Part shown: positions 53,163 to 61,641 of the stretch, one piece after another | Layout of the letters: each line of letters begins with the position of its first letter | How positions within the stretch are numbered: position 1 is the first letter of the stretch | Translations under genes and position numbers: made by a program | The notes under the pieces: generated by a model | Databases searched by the model: none | What the model was told of the DNA's origin: nothing | What the model saw: only the letters and a program-made list of their open reading frames with translations | Source: Martinezella lusitana | GTDB taxonomy: Bacteria; Pseudomonadota; Alphaproteobacteria; Rhizobiales; Rhizobiaceae | Reading direction: 5' to 3' | Assembly (NCBI RefSeq): GCF_014207095.1 | Contig: NZ_JACHBG010000010.1 | Coordinates: 1 to 64,000, forward strand | Length of the DNA: 64,000 nt

Positions 53163-53195
53163 TCACCTTCCTCACCATAAAATACGCAAGCCGAA

Positions 53196-53238
53196 GGCCC
53201 CATCCAGGGATTGCTTGCGCTCCTCCCTGAAAGGGGCC
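53196..53238 (-). promoter_or_regulatory. Stem-loop between binding-protein and permease genes
   Basis: GGCCCC-ATC-CAGGGA (53196-53210) pairs with TCCCTG-AAA-GGGGCC (53224-53238): two 6-bp GC-rich stems divided by a 3x3 internal loop, with a 13-base apical loop. No T-tract follows. It probably protects the binding-protein mRNA and limits downstream expression. This is the second such hairpin after a binding-protein gene in the window. Confidence 0.6.
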
Positions 53239-53252
53239 GTCATCAAGCGCCG

Positions 53253-54443
53253 TTACTTCATCGAGCACTTGGACGCATAGGCGTCGTGGTAGTCGGATGC
53301 GACCTTTCTGACGATTTTCTGGACAATCTTGCCGTCCGCGTTCTTTTCAAACTTCGTCAGATAGTAGTCCTGGATCGGATGCTGATTAGACCCCATCTTG
53401 AAATTGCCGCGGATCGCCGTGAAATCGGCTTTGCGCAGGGCACTGCGGAAATCGCCATCCTTGCTGAGATCGCCGTTTACGGCCTTCAAACCCGCCCCGA
53501 TCAGGTGAGCAGTGTCGTAAGCCTGTGCGGCGTAGATCGTCGGATCGCGGCCATAGTCCTTACGAAAGGCCTCGACGAAAGCCTTGGAGGCGGAATTGTC
53601 GGTTTCTGTGGTCCAGAGCGCGGAGGCATACACGCCGTCCGCAGCATTGCCTGTCGCCGCGATCATGCGCGCATCCATGGAGAAGCTCGGAATGACCATC
53701 GGGATCGATGTGCTCATACCCGAATTGGCATATTGCTTGGCAAAATTGATACCCGCACCGCCGGGGTGGAACTGATAGATGGCCTCGGGCGCAAGCGACT
53801 TGATGCGCGCAAGCTCGACGGAAAAGTCGGTCTGGTCGAGCTTGGTATAGATCTCGCCAGCAATCTCTCCCTTATACGTCCGCTTGAAGCCCTCAAGCGC
53901 ATCGCGCCCGGCCTGATAGTTCGGCGCGAGAATGACCATCTTCTTGAAGCCGAGCTCGTTGGCCGCAAGGCCGGCAGCCTCGTGAAAGGCGTCATTCTGA
54001 TAGGAAGCAACGAAATAGTTCGGATTGCATTTTTCACCGGCAAATGGCGAAGGACCGGGATTGTTGCTCACGTAGAAAGCATTTGCACCCAAGACGCTCG
54101 GCAGGGCCGCCATCAGTACGTTGGAGAAGTTGATGCCGGTATAGAGCTTGATGTTGTCACCCAGCATCTTATCGACGATCTGCTTGCCGTTGGCGGGCTT
54201 TAGTGCATCGTCTTCGACTTTCAGCGTGACCGGCACGCCACCAAGCTTGCCCCCCTCCTCCTTGAGGGCAAGATTGAAGGCATCGCGAATATCCTCGCCG
54301 ATATAGCCGGCCGGCGTCGACAGCGTGGTGATCAACCCGATCGTGACGGGCGGCTTATCCTGCGCCATCGCCGGAAACGAGGCGACGATGGCGCCCATCG
54401 CAACCACGTTCATAAGGCTACGTCTTGTCCATTTCAGTGACAT
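53253..54443 (-). CDS. ABC transporter periplasmic binding protein (LivK/HAAT type)
   Basis: The 396-residue protein has a twin-arginine-like export signal (KWTRRSLMNVVAMGAIVASF, then AMA) and the type I binding fold of the HAAT family (V-T-I-G-L-I-T-T-L-S-T-P, then NPGPSPFAGEKCNPNYF and VILAPNYQAGRDALEGF). Members with this length and N-x-G-P-S motif often bind aromatic acids or amides. GGGG precedes the ATG. It is third in the operon after the ring-cleavage genes. Confidence 0.88.
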   Translation of the reverse strand: MSLKWTRRSLMNVVAMGAIVASFPAMAQDKPPVTIGLITTLSTPAGYIGEDIRDAFNLALKEEGGKLGGVPVTLKVEDDALKPANGKQIVDKMLGDNIKLYTGINFSNVLMAALPSVLGANAFYVSNNPGPSPFAGEKCNPNYFVASYQNDAFHEAAGLAANELGFKKMVILAPNYQAGRDALEGFKRTYKGEIAGEIYTKLDQTDFSVELARIKSLAPEAIYQFHPGGAGINFAKQYANSGMSTSIPMVIPSFSMDARMIAATGNAADGVYASALWTTETDNSASKAFVEAFRKDYGRDPTIYAAQAYDTAHLIGAGLKAVNGDLSKDGDFRSALRKADFTAIRGNFKMGSNQHPIQDYYLTKFEKNADGKIVQKIVRKVASDYHDAYASKCSMK

Positions 54444-54502
54444 ATCAAATTCCCCTTTTTGTTGAATGGAGCCAGAGGCTTCGATTTTGATTTTGTTTGC
54501 CG

Positions 54503-55414
54503 TCAGACGGCGACTACAGGATGCCGGATCGTACCTATTCCCTGCACCGTGGCTTCGACGACATCGCCTGGCCACATCCATTCCTGGGGCGTGCGGCCAG
54601 CGCCTACCCCCTCCGGCGTACCCGTGGCGATGATGTCACCCGGCTCCAACGTGATACCGGAGCTGATATCAGCAATCAGCGTCGGCACGTCGAAGAGCAT
54701 GAAACGCGTATTGGAACGCTGCTTTTCCACGCCGTTGACGGTGAGCCAGAGATCCAATTCGTGCGGATCAGGGATTTCATCCGCCGTGACGATGCAGGGG
54801 CCGAAGGGTGCATAGGTGTCCTGACCCTTGGAGAATATCCATTGTCCAGCGCGACGGTTATCACGGGCGCTGACGTCGATCATGACGCTATATCCGAAGA
54901 CATGAGCGAGCGCCTGCTCCTTGGAAACGCGTTTGGCGGTGACGCCGATGATAGCTGCCAGCTCCACCTCCCAATCAAGCTGTTGAGTGATGCGCGCATT
55001 GTGCTCGATCGCGTCACCGGGTCCGATGACCGTCGTCGGCGGCTTCGAAAAAATAACCGGCTGCTTCGGGAGGTCCTTAGACGTATCGAGCGACTTTGCC
55101 GATTCCGCGACATGCTCGACATAGTTGAGGCCGATACCGAAAATGTTCTTGCGCGGACGCGGAATGGGAGCCAGCAGCTTCACATTGGCCAGCGGCTGAG
55201 CGATCCCCGCAGCGAAGCGACCCTGACAATCGCTGAGGATTTCCCCCAGCCGCTCGACGCCAATGCGTCCGAAATCAATCAAGCCCAGCATCGTGTCGGG
55301 TAGATCCACACCGACCGTTTGCCCAAGCAACGCCACGTCCACGACGAGATCGCCCTGGATGACACCAAGCCTTGCCGCAGCCTCCGCTCCGCTTCGGTAG
55401 GTTACAAGACGCAT
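54503..55414 (-). CDS. FAH-family hydrolase (fumarylpyruvate/acylpyruvate hydrolase type)
   Basis: The 303-residue protein has the fumarylacetoacetate-hydrolase C-terminal fold with the metal ligands in DWEVELAAIIG (E-x-E) and the later Asp in YSVMIDVSARD, plus the ending EPGDIIATGTPEGVGAGR. In gentisate pathways such enzymes cleave fumarylpyruvate or maleylpyruvate to pyruvate and a C4 diacid. It sits 12 bases after the dioxygenase gene, so it most likely performs the step after ring cleavage. Confidence 0.88.
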   Translation of the reverse strand: MRLVTYRSGAEAAARLGVIQGDLVVDVALLGQTVGVDLPDTMLGLIDFGRIGVERLGEILSDCQGRFAAGIAQPLANVKLLAPIPRPRKNIFGIGLNYVEHVAESAKSLDTSKDLPKQPVIFSKPPTTVIGPGDAIEHNARITQQLDWEVELAAIIGVTAKRVSKEQALAHVFGYSVMIDVSARDNRRAGQWIFSKGQDTYAPFGPCIVTADEIPDPHELDLWLTVNGVEKQRSNTRFMLFDVPTLIADISSGITLEPGDIIATGTPEGVGAGRTPQEWMWPGDVVEATVQGIGTIRHPVVAV

Positions 55415-55426
55415 GATATATCTTCC

Positions 55427-56551
55427 TTATTCCTTGATCGGCTGATTGCCGCCATTGTCCGCGAACGCCTGTTCGCGATAGAGTCCGAGTGAATGCATGA
55501 CCGGCATGTCGTTGAACGAGAACAGGCAGGCATCATCGCGGTCCGAGGCGTTGGCATGTTCGTGCCAGGCCCAGGAGGGTACGCAGAAAATGTCGCGCTC
55601 CTTCCAATCAAACCGCTTGCCGTTGATGACGGAGTAGCCGCTGCCCTTGGCGCATTGATAGAGGACGCTGCCAGTGTGTCGGTGGGCCTTGGTCGCCTCT
55701 CCCGGGCGCAGCATCTGCATGGATGCGCCGATCGTCTGCATGACCGGCCCACCCGTCATCGGGTTGACATAGTTCATGAACACGCCGTCGAACGCCGAAC
55801 CCGGAGTGGCCTTGGCGTAGCGGGTAAGCGCCTCATAGGTCGGTGCCCACTCATATTTGAACAGCGGCGAATAGGCGTGACCCCATTTGCCTTCGGCCGG
55901 CCGCAAGCCAGGGTTCCCCCAGGTCGCCGTCATGTCATCTATCGGGTGGCCCACCGCCTGGCGCAAATCCTCATGCACCGCGTAGAAATTGGCTTCGAGC
56001 GCATTGACCAGTGGGATATCCAAACCATCCTGCCAAATGCAGGGCGTACCGTCCTCGGAAATGCCGTGCTCATGCCAGGTGCCGTTTGGCGTGAGAACGA
56101 AATCATTCGCGCCGAGGGTCATCTTATGACCGTCTACGATGGTATAGGCGCCCGATCCTTCCATGATGAAGCGCAAGGCGGATGCGGAATGCGCATGGGC
56201 AGAGGCCGCCTCGCCCGGATGCATCACCTGAAGGCCGGAATAGAGCCAACCAACCGCGGCCGCAACATCTTGCCGGCCGGGATTGTTGAGGTAGATCACA
56301 CGGCGACCAGCCTTTTCGGGCGTAACCAACTCGACTGAGCGCAGCACGTGATCACGCAGGTCAGAATAACGCCACAGAACAGGCACCGACGCCGATTTGG
56401 GCTCCCAAGGCTCGATCTTGTTGGCGACCGTCCACAGGGCGCCGGCCTTATGCTTTTCCAGATCATCATAGTAGGCCAGCAGCTCCGGGGTGTCTTCGAC
56501 ATTTGCACGGCCCGCCGTGTTCTCGCGATGGTTTTCGCGTGCGTTGCTCAT
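55427..56551 (-). CDS. Gentisate 1,2-dioxygenase-type bicupin
   Basis: The 374-residue protein has two cupin domains: one with HPGEAASAHAHSASALRFIM and TWHEHG, the other with RPGEATKAHRHTGSVLYQCA and AWHEHA. Each holds an H-x-H-type metal motif and a late His. Length and order match gentisate and salicylate 1,2-dioxygenases (Fe(II), ring cleavage next to a carboxyl). AGGAGG lies upstream of the ATG at 56551. It opens an operon that runs to the GntR gene at 46642. Salicylate or 1-hydroxy-2-naphthoate are alternative substrates. Confidence 0.87.
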   Translation of the reverse strand: MSNARENHRENTAGRANVEDTPELLAYYDDLEKHKAGALWTVANKIEPWEPKSASVPVLWRYSDLRDHVLRSVELVTPEKAGRRVIYLNNPGRQDVAAAVGWLYSGLQVMHPGEAASAHAHSASALRFIMEGSGAYTIVDGHKMTLGANDFVLTPNGTWHEHGISEDGTPCIWQDGLDIPLVNALEANFYAVHEDLRQAVGHPIDDMTATWGNPGLRPAEGKWGHAYSPLFKYEWAPTYEALTRYAKATPGSAFDGVFMNYVNPMTGGPVMQTIGASMQMLRPGEATKAHRHTGSVLYQCAKGSGYSVINGKRFDWKERDIFCVPSWAWHEHANASDRDDACLFSFNDMPVMHSLGLYREQAFADNGGNQPIKE

Positions 56552-56591
56552 AACAGATCCTCCTAACCCTCTTAATTTCCACAATACACAC

Positions 56592-56605
56592 GATTTTATA
56601 AAATC
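56592..56605. promoter_or_regulatory. Perfect 14-bp palindrome upstream of the aromatic operon
   Basis: GATTTTATAAAATC is an exact palindrome 41 bases upstream of the dioxygenase start, in the only AT-rich part of the region. It is well placed to be the operator of the operon's own GntR regulator (46642-47307). Binding inferred. Confidence 0.5.
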
Positions 56606-57219
56606 AAAGAGATTTTGGATAGAAATGCAAACCCGTGCGAAAGCTTGTATCCGTGAAACAACCAACCGAAATCCTAGCAGCCACGTTCATCGTGACTGCA
56701 TCGTCTCGAAGGTACTCCCCAGGCGGATGGTGCCTGATCCAATCCTTCGCAGGCGAATAGGGTACTCTCGCGCTGAGGTTCTCTGAGGCAATCTGCCCGG
56801 CGAAATCGAGGAGGGCCGCGTCGCCAACTGACGGTCCTGAGAGGACACCTCGAGTTTGATTACTAGCTAGGGCATAGCTGGCGTCTCCGCGCCTCTGCAT
56901 GAAAGCGGTGTGCGAATCCTGAGCGCTTGTTATGGACGTGATTTTTCCGAAGAGAACGATCTGCTTCCTCACCTCGGTCCGCTTGATTTGCCTACGCTCA
57001 AGGAGCGGATGATCAACGGATATATCACTGGCGGGCATCCATGATCCGGAGCACGTCGAACGGCTTCATCAGGGGCTTATCCGCCTCTTGACGCGATCGG
57101 CCGAAAAACCGGGCAGAACGCGGTCTCGAAGCCTCGCATCCGACAGGAACAACCCTAAATAAGCACTGCCAAGCCATGCAGCCCGATATTGATTTTTGAC
57201 ACATCGTGCCAAAATTCAA
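56606..57219. other. Intergenic boundary stretch
   Basis: About 600 bases without an intact gene, between the aromatic operon and the Fic gene. A 144-codon minus-strand frame (56604-57038) is open but unrecognisable. Another stretch near 57030-57150 (minus) reads DKPLMKPFDVLRIMDARQ and may be a fragment of a lost gene. A TTGACA hexamer at 57196-57201 could be the -35 of the Fic promoter. Confidence 0.4.
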
Positions 57220-57291
57220 CGTTTTTAAACGACGATAATCGTTTTTAGACGGCTAGGAGAATTTCCCCGCAATTTGTTGTGTTTTTAGGCG
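57220..57291 (+). repeat. Three phased CGTTTTTARRCG repeats before the Fic gene
   Basis: Copies CGTTTTTAAACG (57220-57231), CGTTTTTAGACG (57240-57251) and TGTTTTTAGGCG (57280-57291) start exactly 20 and 40 bases apart, so all lie on the same helix face; the slot at 57260 is empty. The first copy is almost palindromic. They lie between a TTGACA and the Fic start and are probably sites of a cooperative regulator or an antitoxin-type autorepressor. Confidence 0.6.
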
Positions 57292-57344
57292 CCAGGAGCC
57301 ATAACTGCATCAAAGTAGCGATCGATATCGATCGGGGATTGAGC

Positions 57345-58874
57345 ATGCTAGAACGGCGAGTTGGCCAAAATGCATTGTATCACAATTTGGAACTGGAGGT
57401 TATCCCGCCTCCTGCCGAATCCTGGTGCGGACCGACGTCGAGAAAGACGATCATAGAAGGACGCCGGATCATAGAAAAATATCCACTCGTGTACGCGCCA
57501 TCGGATACGGTTGCCGGCCACCTGAAATTCGCGCTGAAACACGAAACGCTCGATATGGGTGTCATCGCTGCGACCATGAGGGCGGCTGATCCCAACGAAT
57601 TGGAAAAATGGGTAGAAAGTGAGCCGACTGGCGCATTTTCCCGGCGCGCTTGGTTCCTTTACGAGTGGTTCACCGGAAAAAACCTCAATCTTCCCGACGC
57701 CTCGTCCGGCAACTATGTCGACGCCCTCAATCCAAAATTGAATATAGGCTCCCATGGCACAAACTTGCCGCGGTATCGCGTCGTAGACAATATGCTTGGC
57801 GTTTCAGGCATGTGTTTCACTGTCAAGCCTTCTCAGGCAATTGGTAGGTATCGCACTTCGGCGCTGAATGAGCGAGCCCAGGAAATCGTGAATAGCGCTC
57901 GACCCGAGGTGTTGGAGCGAGCAATTCAATACCTTTTTACGAAGGAGACGAAGTCCTCTTTCGAAATCGAGCACGAAGAGGCGACGGCACAAAAGGCGGA
58001 GCGCTTCGTTGCCGCCTTGAAGAGTACGGCGTCCTTTGAACCATCAAGCTTCGATGATCTGATCCAACTCCAGAACGTGATTGTCGACCGGCGTTATGCG
58101 GCAACTGCGTTCCGAGATTTCCAGAACTTTGTCGGTGAAACTATCGGCCCCGACCAGGAGAAGGTACATTTTATTTGCCCAAAGCCGGAGGATATCCAAG
58201 AGCTTATGCGTGACTGGGGAGCCATGTGTCACCGTCTACGAGGCATGTCGGACCCCGTCATCGCATCGGCAGTGGTTGCGTTTGCGTTTGTCTATCTACA
58301 TCCGTTTGAAGATGGCAATGGCCGTATACATCGGTTTCTCATTCATAACATTCTATCGAGAGAGGGCTTTACGCCGCCCAATTTTCTCTTTCCGATCTCG
58401 GCGGCTATCGTTCGAGATGTCCGCGGATACGATAGGACGTTGGAGAGCCTTTCGACGCCCGTTATGGAAAGAACAGCTTGGGCATGGGACAAAGAGTACA
58501 ACATCATCGTCAAGAACGATACAGACCACCTTTTCCGCTATTTTGATGCCACTGAACACGTCGAATTCACATATGCAAAAATTGAGGACACAGTCCAAAA
58601 GGACTTACGTGAGGAAATTGATTACATCACGTTGTTCGACGCGGCCCTCAAAGCGCTAAACCGGGCAATTGATATGCCCAACCGACAGGCGTCGTTGTTC
58701 GTGCGCCTCTTCATGCAGCAAGGCGGCATCTCGAAGAAGAAAAGGGAGTTGTTCAAAGAGCTCTCCGATGAGGAGGTTGGCCGGCTTTCCGCTGTGGTTA
58801 GAGATGCGATTACCGATACCGGTCATGCAAACGACGACAATGTCGAAGCGGAAGACAAAGGACCTGGTTGGTAA
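57345..58874 (+). CDS. Fic-domain AMP-transferase-like protein
   Basis: The 509-residue protein has the canonical Fic motif HPFEDGNGRIHR at residues 319-330 in a helical Fic core, with an inhibitory-helix motif SSFEIEHE at residues 204-211 before the core (class II placement). The N-terminal ~170 residues (LEVIPPPAESWCGPTSR and onwards) form a separate conserved region, and the C-terminus has helices suited to a winged-helix end. Fic proteins usually transfer AMP from ATP onto Ser/Thr/Tyr of a target. I start at ATG 57345; a GTG at 57279 would add 22 residues and overlap a repeat. Codon use is more AT-rich than in the neighbouring operons, suggesting transfer. Confidence 0.9.
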   Translation: MLERRVGQNALYHNLELEVIPPPAESWCGPTSRKTIIEGRRIIEKYPLVYAPSDTVAGHLKFALKHETLDMGVIAATMRAADPNELEKWVESEPTGAFSRRAWFLYEWFTGKNLNLPDASSGNYVDALNPKLNIGSHGTNLPRYRVVDNMLGVSGMCFTVKPSQAIGRYRTSALNERAQEIVNSARPEVLERAIQYLFTKETKSSFEIEHEEATAQKAERFVAALKSTASFEPSSFDDLIQLQNVIVDRRYAATAFRDFQNFVGETIGPDQEKVHFICPKPEDIQELMRDWGAMCHRLRGMSDPVIASAVVAFAFVYLHPFEDGNGRIHRFLIHNILSREGFTPPNFLFPISAAIVRDVRGYDRTLESLSTPVMERTAWAWDKEYNIIVKNDTDHLFRYFDATEHVEFTYAKIEDTVQKDLREEIDYITLFDAALKALNRAIDMPNRQASLFVRLFMQQGGISKKKRELFKELSDEEVGRLSAVVRDAITDTGHANDDNVEAEDKGPGW

Positions 58875-59196
58875 GTCTCGATTCACGCCGGATTACAATG
58901 CAGCGAGCGCAGCCCTTCCCTTGAGATATCCAGCCTCGCGGGCTGATTTTGCCAAGTCATTGCGGCACGAGAGGATCGTGCTGCTCCAACCCCAATGGGT
59001 TCAAGACCTACCTTCGGCGTCTCGCAGCACGCTCTGCCTCTGCAGTTATTCGAGTTGGACGCCGATGATGGCCGGCGCCCCATTCAGTTCATCCCGGCCA
59101 CCTCGTCAGATCGACACGATCCGGCCGAGTGGGAGCCTACAAGCCGCTTGCTGGCTCCGCTTTCTTCCCTGGTTGCAGACCTACCGGCGTTCCTAG
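58875..59196. other. Intergenic stretch between fic and the virB11 relic
   Basis: No intact gene. A T-loop-like GGGTTCAAGACC at 58997-59008 is not part of a tRNA fold. A minus-strand fragment reading TWQNQPARLDISREGLRSLH may be a remnant. Confidence 0.4.
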
Positions 59197-59942
59197 TCAA
59201 TCCATGTTCTGCGAGGGACGATAGACTTCCAGAACCCCACGCTGCCCGTGGCGACGACCGACCTGGATGACGAGGTCAATCGTCTTTTTGGCATAGTGGA
59301 TGATTTCGCCATAGGTCATTCGCACGCCGGAACGCATCACCATCAGCGCCAACCGGTCGAATGCAAGCTCTGGGCTATCGGCATGGATGGTGGTGATTGC
59401 GCCGGGATGACCGGTATTGATGGCTTCCAGGAAGTCATAGGCCTCCACGCCACGGATTTCGCCGACAATAATGCGGTCCGGCCGCATGCGCAGGCAGCTT
59501 TCCAGAAGGCGCGACGGGCTGCGGGCAGATTTCTCCTTGCGGTCGGCAATCAGCCCCACCTGGTTCATATGCGGTGGATGTAGCTCCTGCGCATCTTCGA
59601 TCGTGATGATGCGCTCTCGTGCGTCCGCCATCGACAGAAGTGCTCGTGCAACGGTCGTTTTACCGGACGATGTACCGCCGGAAATCAGAATGTTGAACTT
59701 CTCGTCGATCGCCTTGCGGAACAGACCCTGGAGATCTCCGGTTTGCGCCATCGAAGCGATGGCCTTGTGCCGCTCGCGCCGGTCGTCCTCGACCTTGAGA
59801 TCTGGCCACCGTCAACGAACTTAATCTCTGCAGATTCCAACGTGCGTGAGAGATATTTGAGGATCGACAGCGACACGCCATGTTCGATGGCGGGTTCGAT
59901 GACGACCTGCACGCGCTGTGGGCTATCCTCGTTGTTTGTGGC
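59197..59942 (-). pseudogene. virB11: virB11-type T4SS ATPase, frameshifted and truncated
   Basis: The 3' part (59751-59197) encodes the complete C-terminal RecA-like ATPase domain of VirB11: Walker A in ISGGTSSGKTTVARAL, Asp box ITIEDAQEL, Walker B and the RMRPDRIIVGEIRG and GHPGAITTIHAD motifs. Upstream, a second frame reads QRVQVVIEPAIEHGVSLSIL and AEIKFVDGGQ, which is the end of the N-terminal domain. The frames change near 59805-59815, consistent with a small indel, and the first ~60 residues of VirB11 are missing (a stop lies at 59943-59945). No other virB genes are present. This is a relic of a conjugative transfer system. Confidence 0.8.
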
Positions 59943-60639
59943 TCAGCCGAGTTGCTCGGCGAATGATCGCTTGGAGTTCCGAACGGATGAGCAGGCACGG
60001 ATATGATTTGTTATTCTTGTCAGTACCCTTACCGCTGTCGCTCGGTTTCGGGGTCGCCGGCGGGGCGATGACCGCGTCTTGGATACGGTCGGGATTTTGA
60101 CCGGTGATGAGGACTTTTGCATCGCGCCCTGGCTGCGGGGATTCGGTGCGACCCGCTTTAGGGAGCGGTCGACTCTGCGAGACGGATCGGGTGTCGCTAA
60201 CGCCAAGTCTCGAAAGCGCTGGCTATCGATGGATACTAAAGCGTCGAGACAATTCTTTCGACCGTCGGTGCGGAATGGGCGGAGACGCAAAGTTTCGGTA
60301 AGGATTAATAACGATTAATGGGGTCGCCTTCGACGATCTTTCTCAATACATCGGGCCTACAACCCTCGTTGGCACCTGCTCGTAAACTATATTGCTTTCG
60401 CAACGACCGTTTTGGCACAGCCAGAATTAACCTCGTCTGGTATTCCGTGACTAGTAGGCATGAACGCCTGTTGGTAGTGACAGCAATCGGACTAGCCCGA
60501 GATCGGCCATTGCCACCTATGGCCCATCCGGCTGAGCGTACCGAGTGAATTTGCTATCTTGACGCGCACCCTTTGCGAGTGTTTTATTGTTTTTCGCCTC
60601 GACTTTACCGAGAGGCTGGGTGTCATCGGAGGGGTCCGA
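59943..60639. other. Degenerate stretch between virB11 relic and the DUF3616 gene
   Basis: No intact gene. On the minus strand, about 60120-59940, one frame reads DAKVLITGQNPDRIQDAVIA and continues for some 50 codons before a stop; it looks like a gene fragment of unknown family. The rest, 60150-60600, shows nothing recognisable. Confidence 0.45.
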
Positions 60640-61587
60640 GTGGGAAATGGCAGCCGTCTACGCTTCTTGTTGTTATTTTCCTCATTCCTGCCGGTGACTG
60701 CCGACGCGGGGGGTCGCTCGTATACGGGTATTTGCGAAGCGTCAGCTGCGGTGGCCATCGACGCATCGCGCGTTGCTATCGCGAGCGACGATTTCGATAA
60801 GATCCTTACCTATGATCGGGGTAAGCCTAAACCTGTCGGACAATTTGAACTAGGCGAGGTATCAGACGTTGAGGCGGCCGCGCGTATCGGAGATATGATC
60901 TTTTGGCTTACGTCGCATTCGCTCAACAAGGATGGTGATGACAAAAAAAAGCGGAAGGTATTGTTTGCGACAAAGGTAACGGTGAACGGTGATCTCGAAA
61001 GTGCGGGTACGTTCTACAGAAATTTACGCAGTGATCTAGCAGGGGCGCTTGGTCGCACCGACGATCGATTGGCTCCGGGGCTCAACATAGAGGGCATGGC
61101 GGATACGCCGGAGGGCCACCTGCTAATTGGCCTGCGGGGGCCCGAGACGCTGCCCGGTGACAGGGCCATACTGGTTGAAATCGACAATCCGTTGGAACTT
61201 GTCTCGCTTGCGCCTGGTGTAAATGCGGCGGCCAAGATCGGCCGCATCGTCACCCTCGATCTTTCGGACGGGCCAGGCACGAGGGGCCGTGGCGTGCGAG
61301 ATATAGTTCGAGTTGACGACCGATATATTATTATTGGTGGCTCGGAACCAGATGGAGGTAATCCACCACCGAAGCTTTTCTGGTGGGACGGAAAGACTGG
61401 TGATGATGCGACCGTGGGGCCTCCAGCAAATTTCTCGGGAATGACGCCGGAAGCGATTGTCGCTTGGAGCAACCATGAGGGTGAAGTTTTTAGTGATAAC
61501 GGCGGCACAGTGATCCAAGGCAGCGAATGCTCCGACAAGAAGCCGCCTTCAGGCGCCTTTTTTCCAGCTGTCGATATTCAGTTCTGA
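60640..61587 (+). CDS. Secreted DUF3616-like protein
   Basis: The 315-residue protein has a signal peptide (LRFLLLFSSFLPVTADA, residues 7-23) and a beta-propeller-like body with the DUF3616 hallmark NIEGMADTPEGHLLIGLRGP, then VTLDLSDGPGTRGRGVRDIV and an E-G-E-V-F-x-D-N-G ending. Start at GTG 60640, preceded by GGAGGGG at good spacing; an earlier frame opening would put about 27 residues before the signal peptide. DUF3616 proteins have no known activity; the fold suggests a periplasmic binding or scaffolding role. It precedes the GH19-L,D-transpeptidase gene by 54 bases. Confidence 0.72.
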   Translation: MGNGSRLRFLLLFSSFLPVTADAGGRSYTGICEASAAVAIDASRVAIASDDFDKILTYDRGKPKPVGQFELGEVSDVEAAARIGDMIFWLTSHSLNKDGDDKKKRKVLFATKVTVNGDLESAGTFYRNLRSDLAGALGRTDDRLAPGLNIEGMADTPEGHLLIGLRGPETLPGDRAILVEIDNPLELVSLAPGVNAAAKIGRIVTLDLSDGPGTRGRGVRDIVRVDDRYIIIGGSEPDGGNPPPKLFWWDGKTGDDATVGPPANFSGMTPEAIVAWSNHEGEVFSDNGGTVIQGSECSDKKPPSGAFFPAVDIQF

Positions 61588-61641
61588 TCATAACGATTAC
61601 GTCCATGTGGCATTTAACGAGCTCTGGGGGAGGGCCAGTCG

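Noticed and set aside
56604..57038. 144-codon minus-strand open frame
   Set aside because: No recognisable domain or ribosome binding site, and it covers the promoter of the aromatic operon.
58997..59008. tRNA T-loop-like GGGTTCAAGACC
   Set aside because: No matching acceptor, D or anticodon stems can be drawn around it on either strand.
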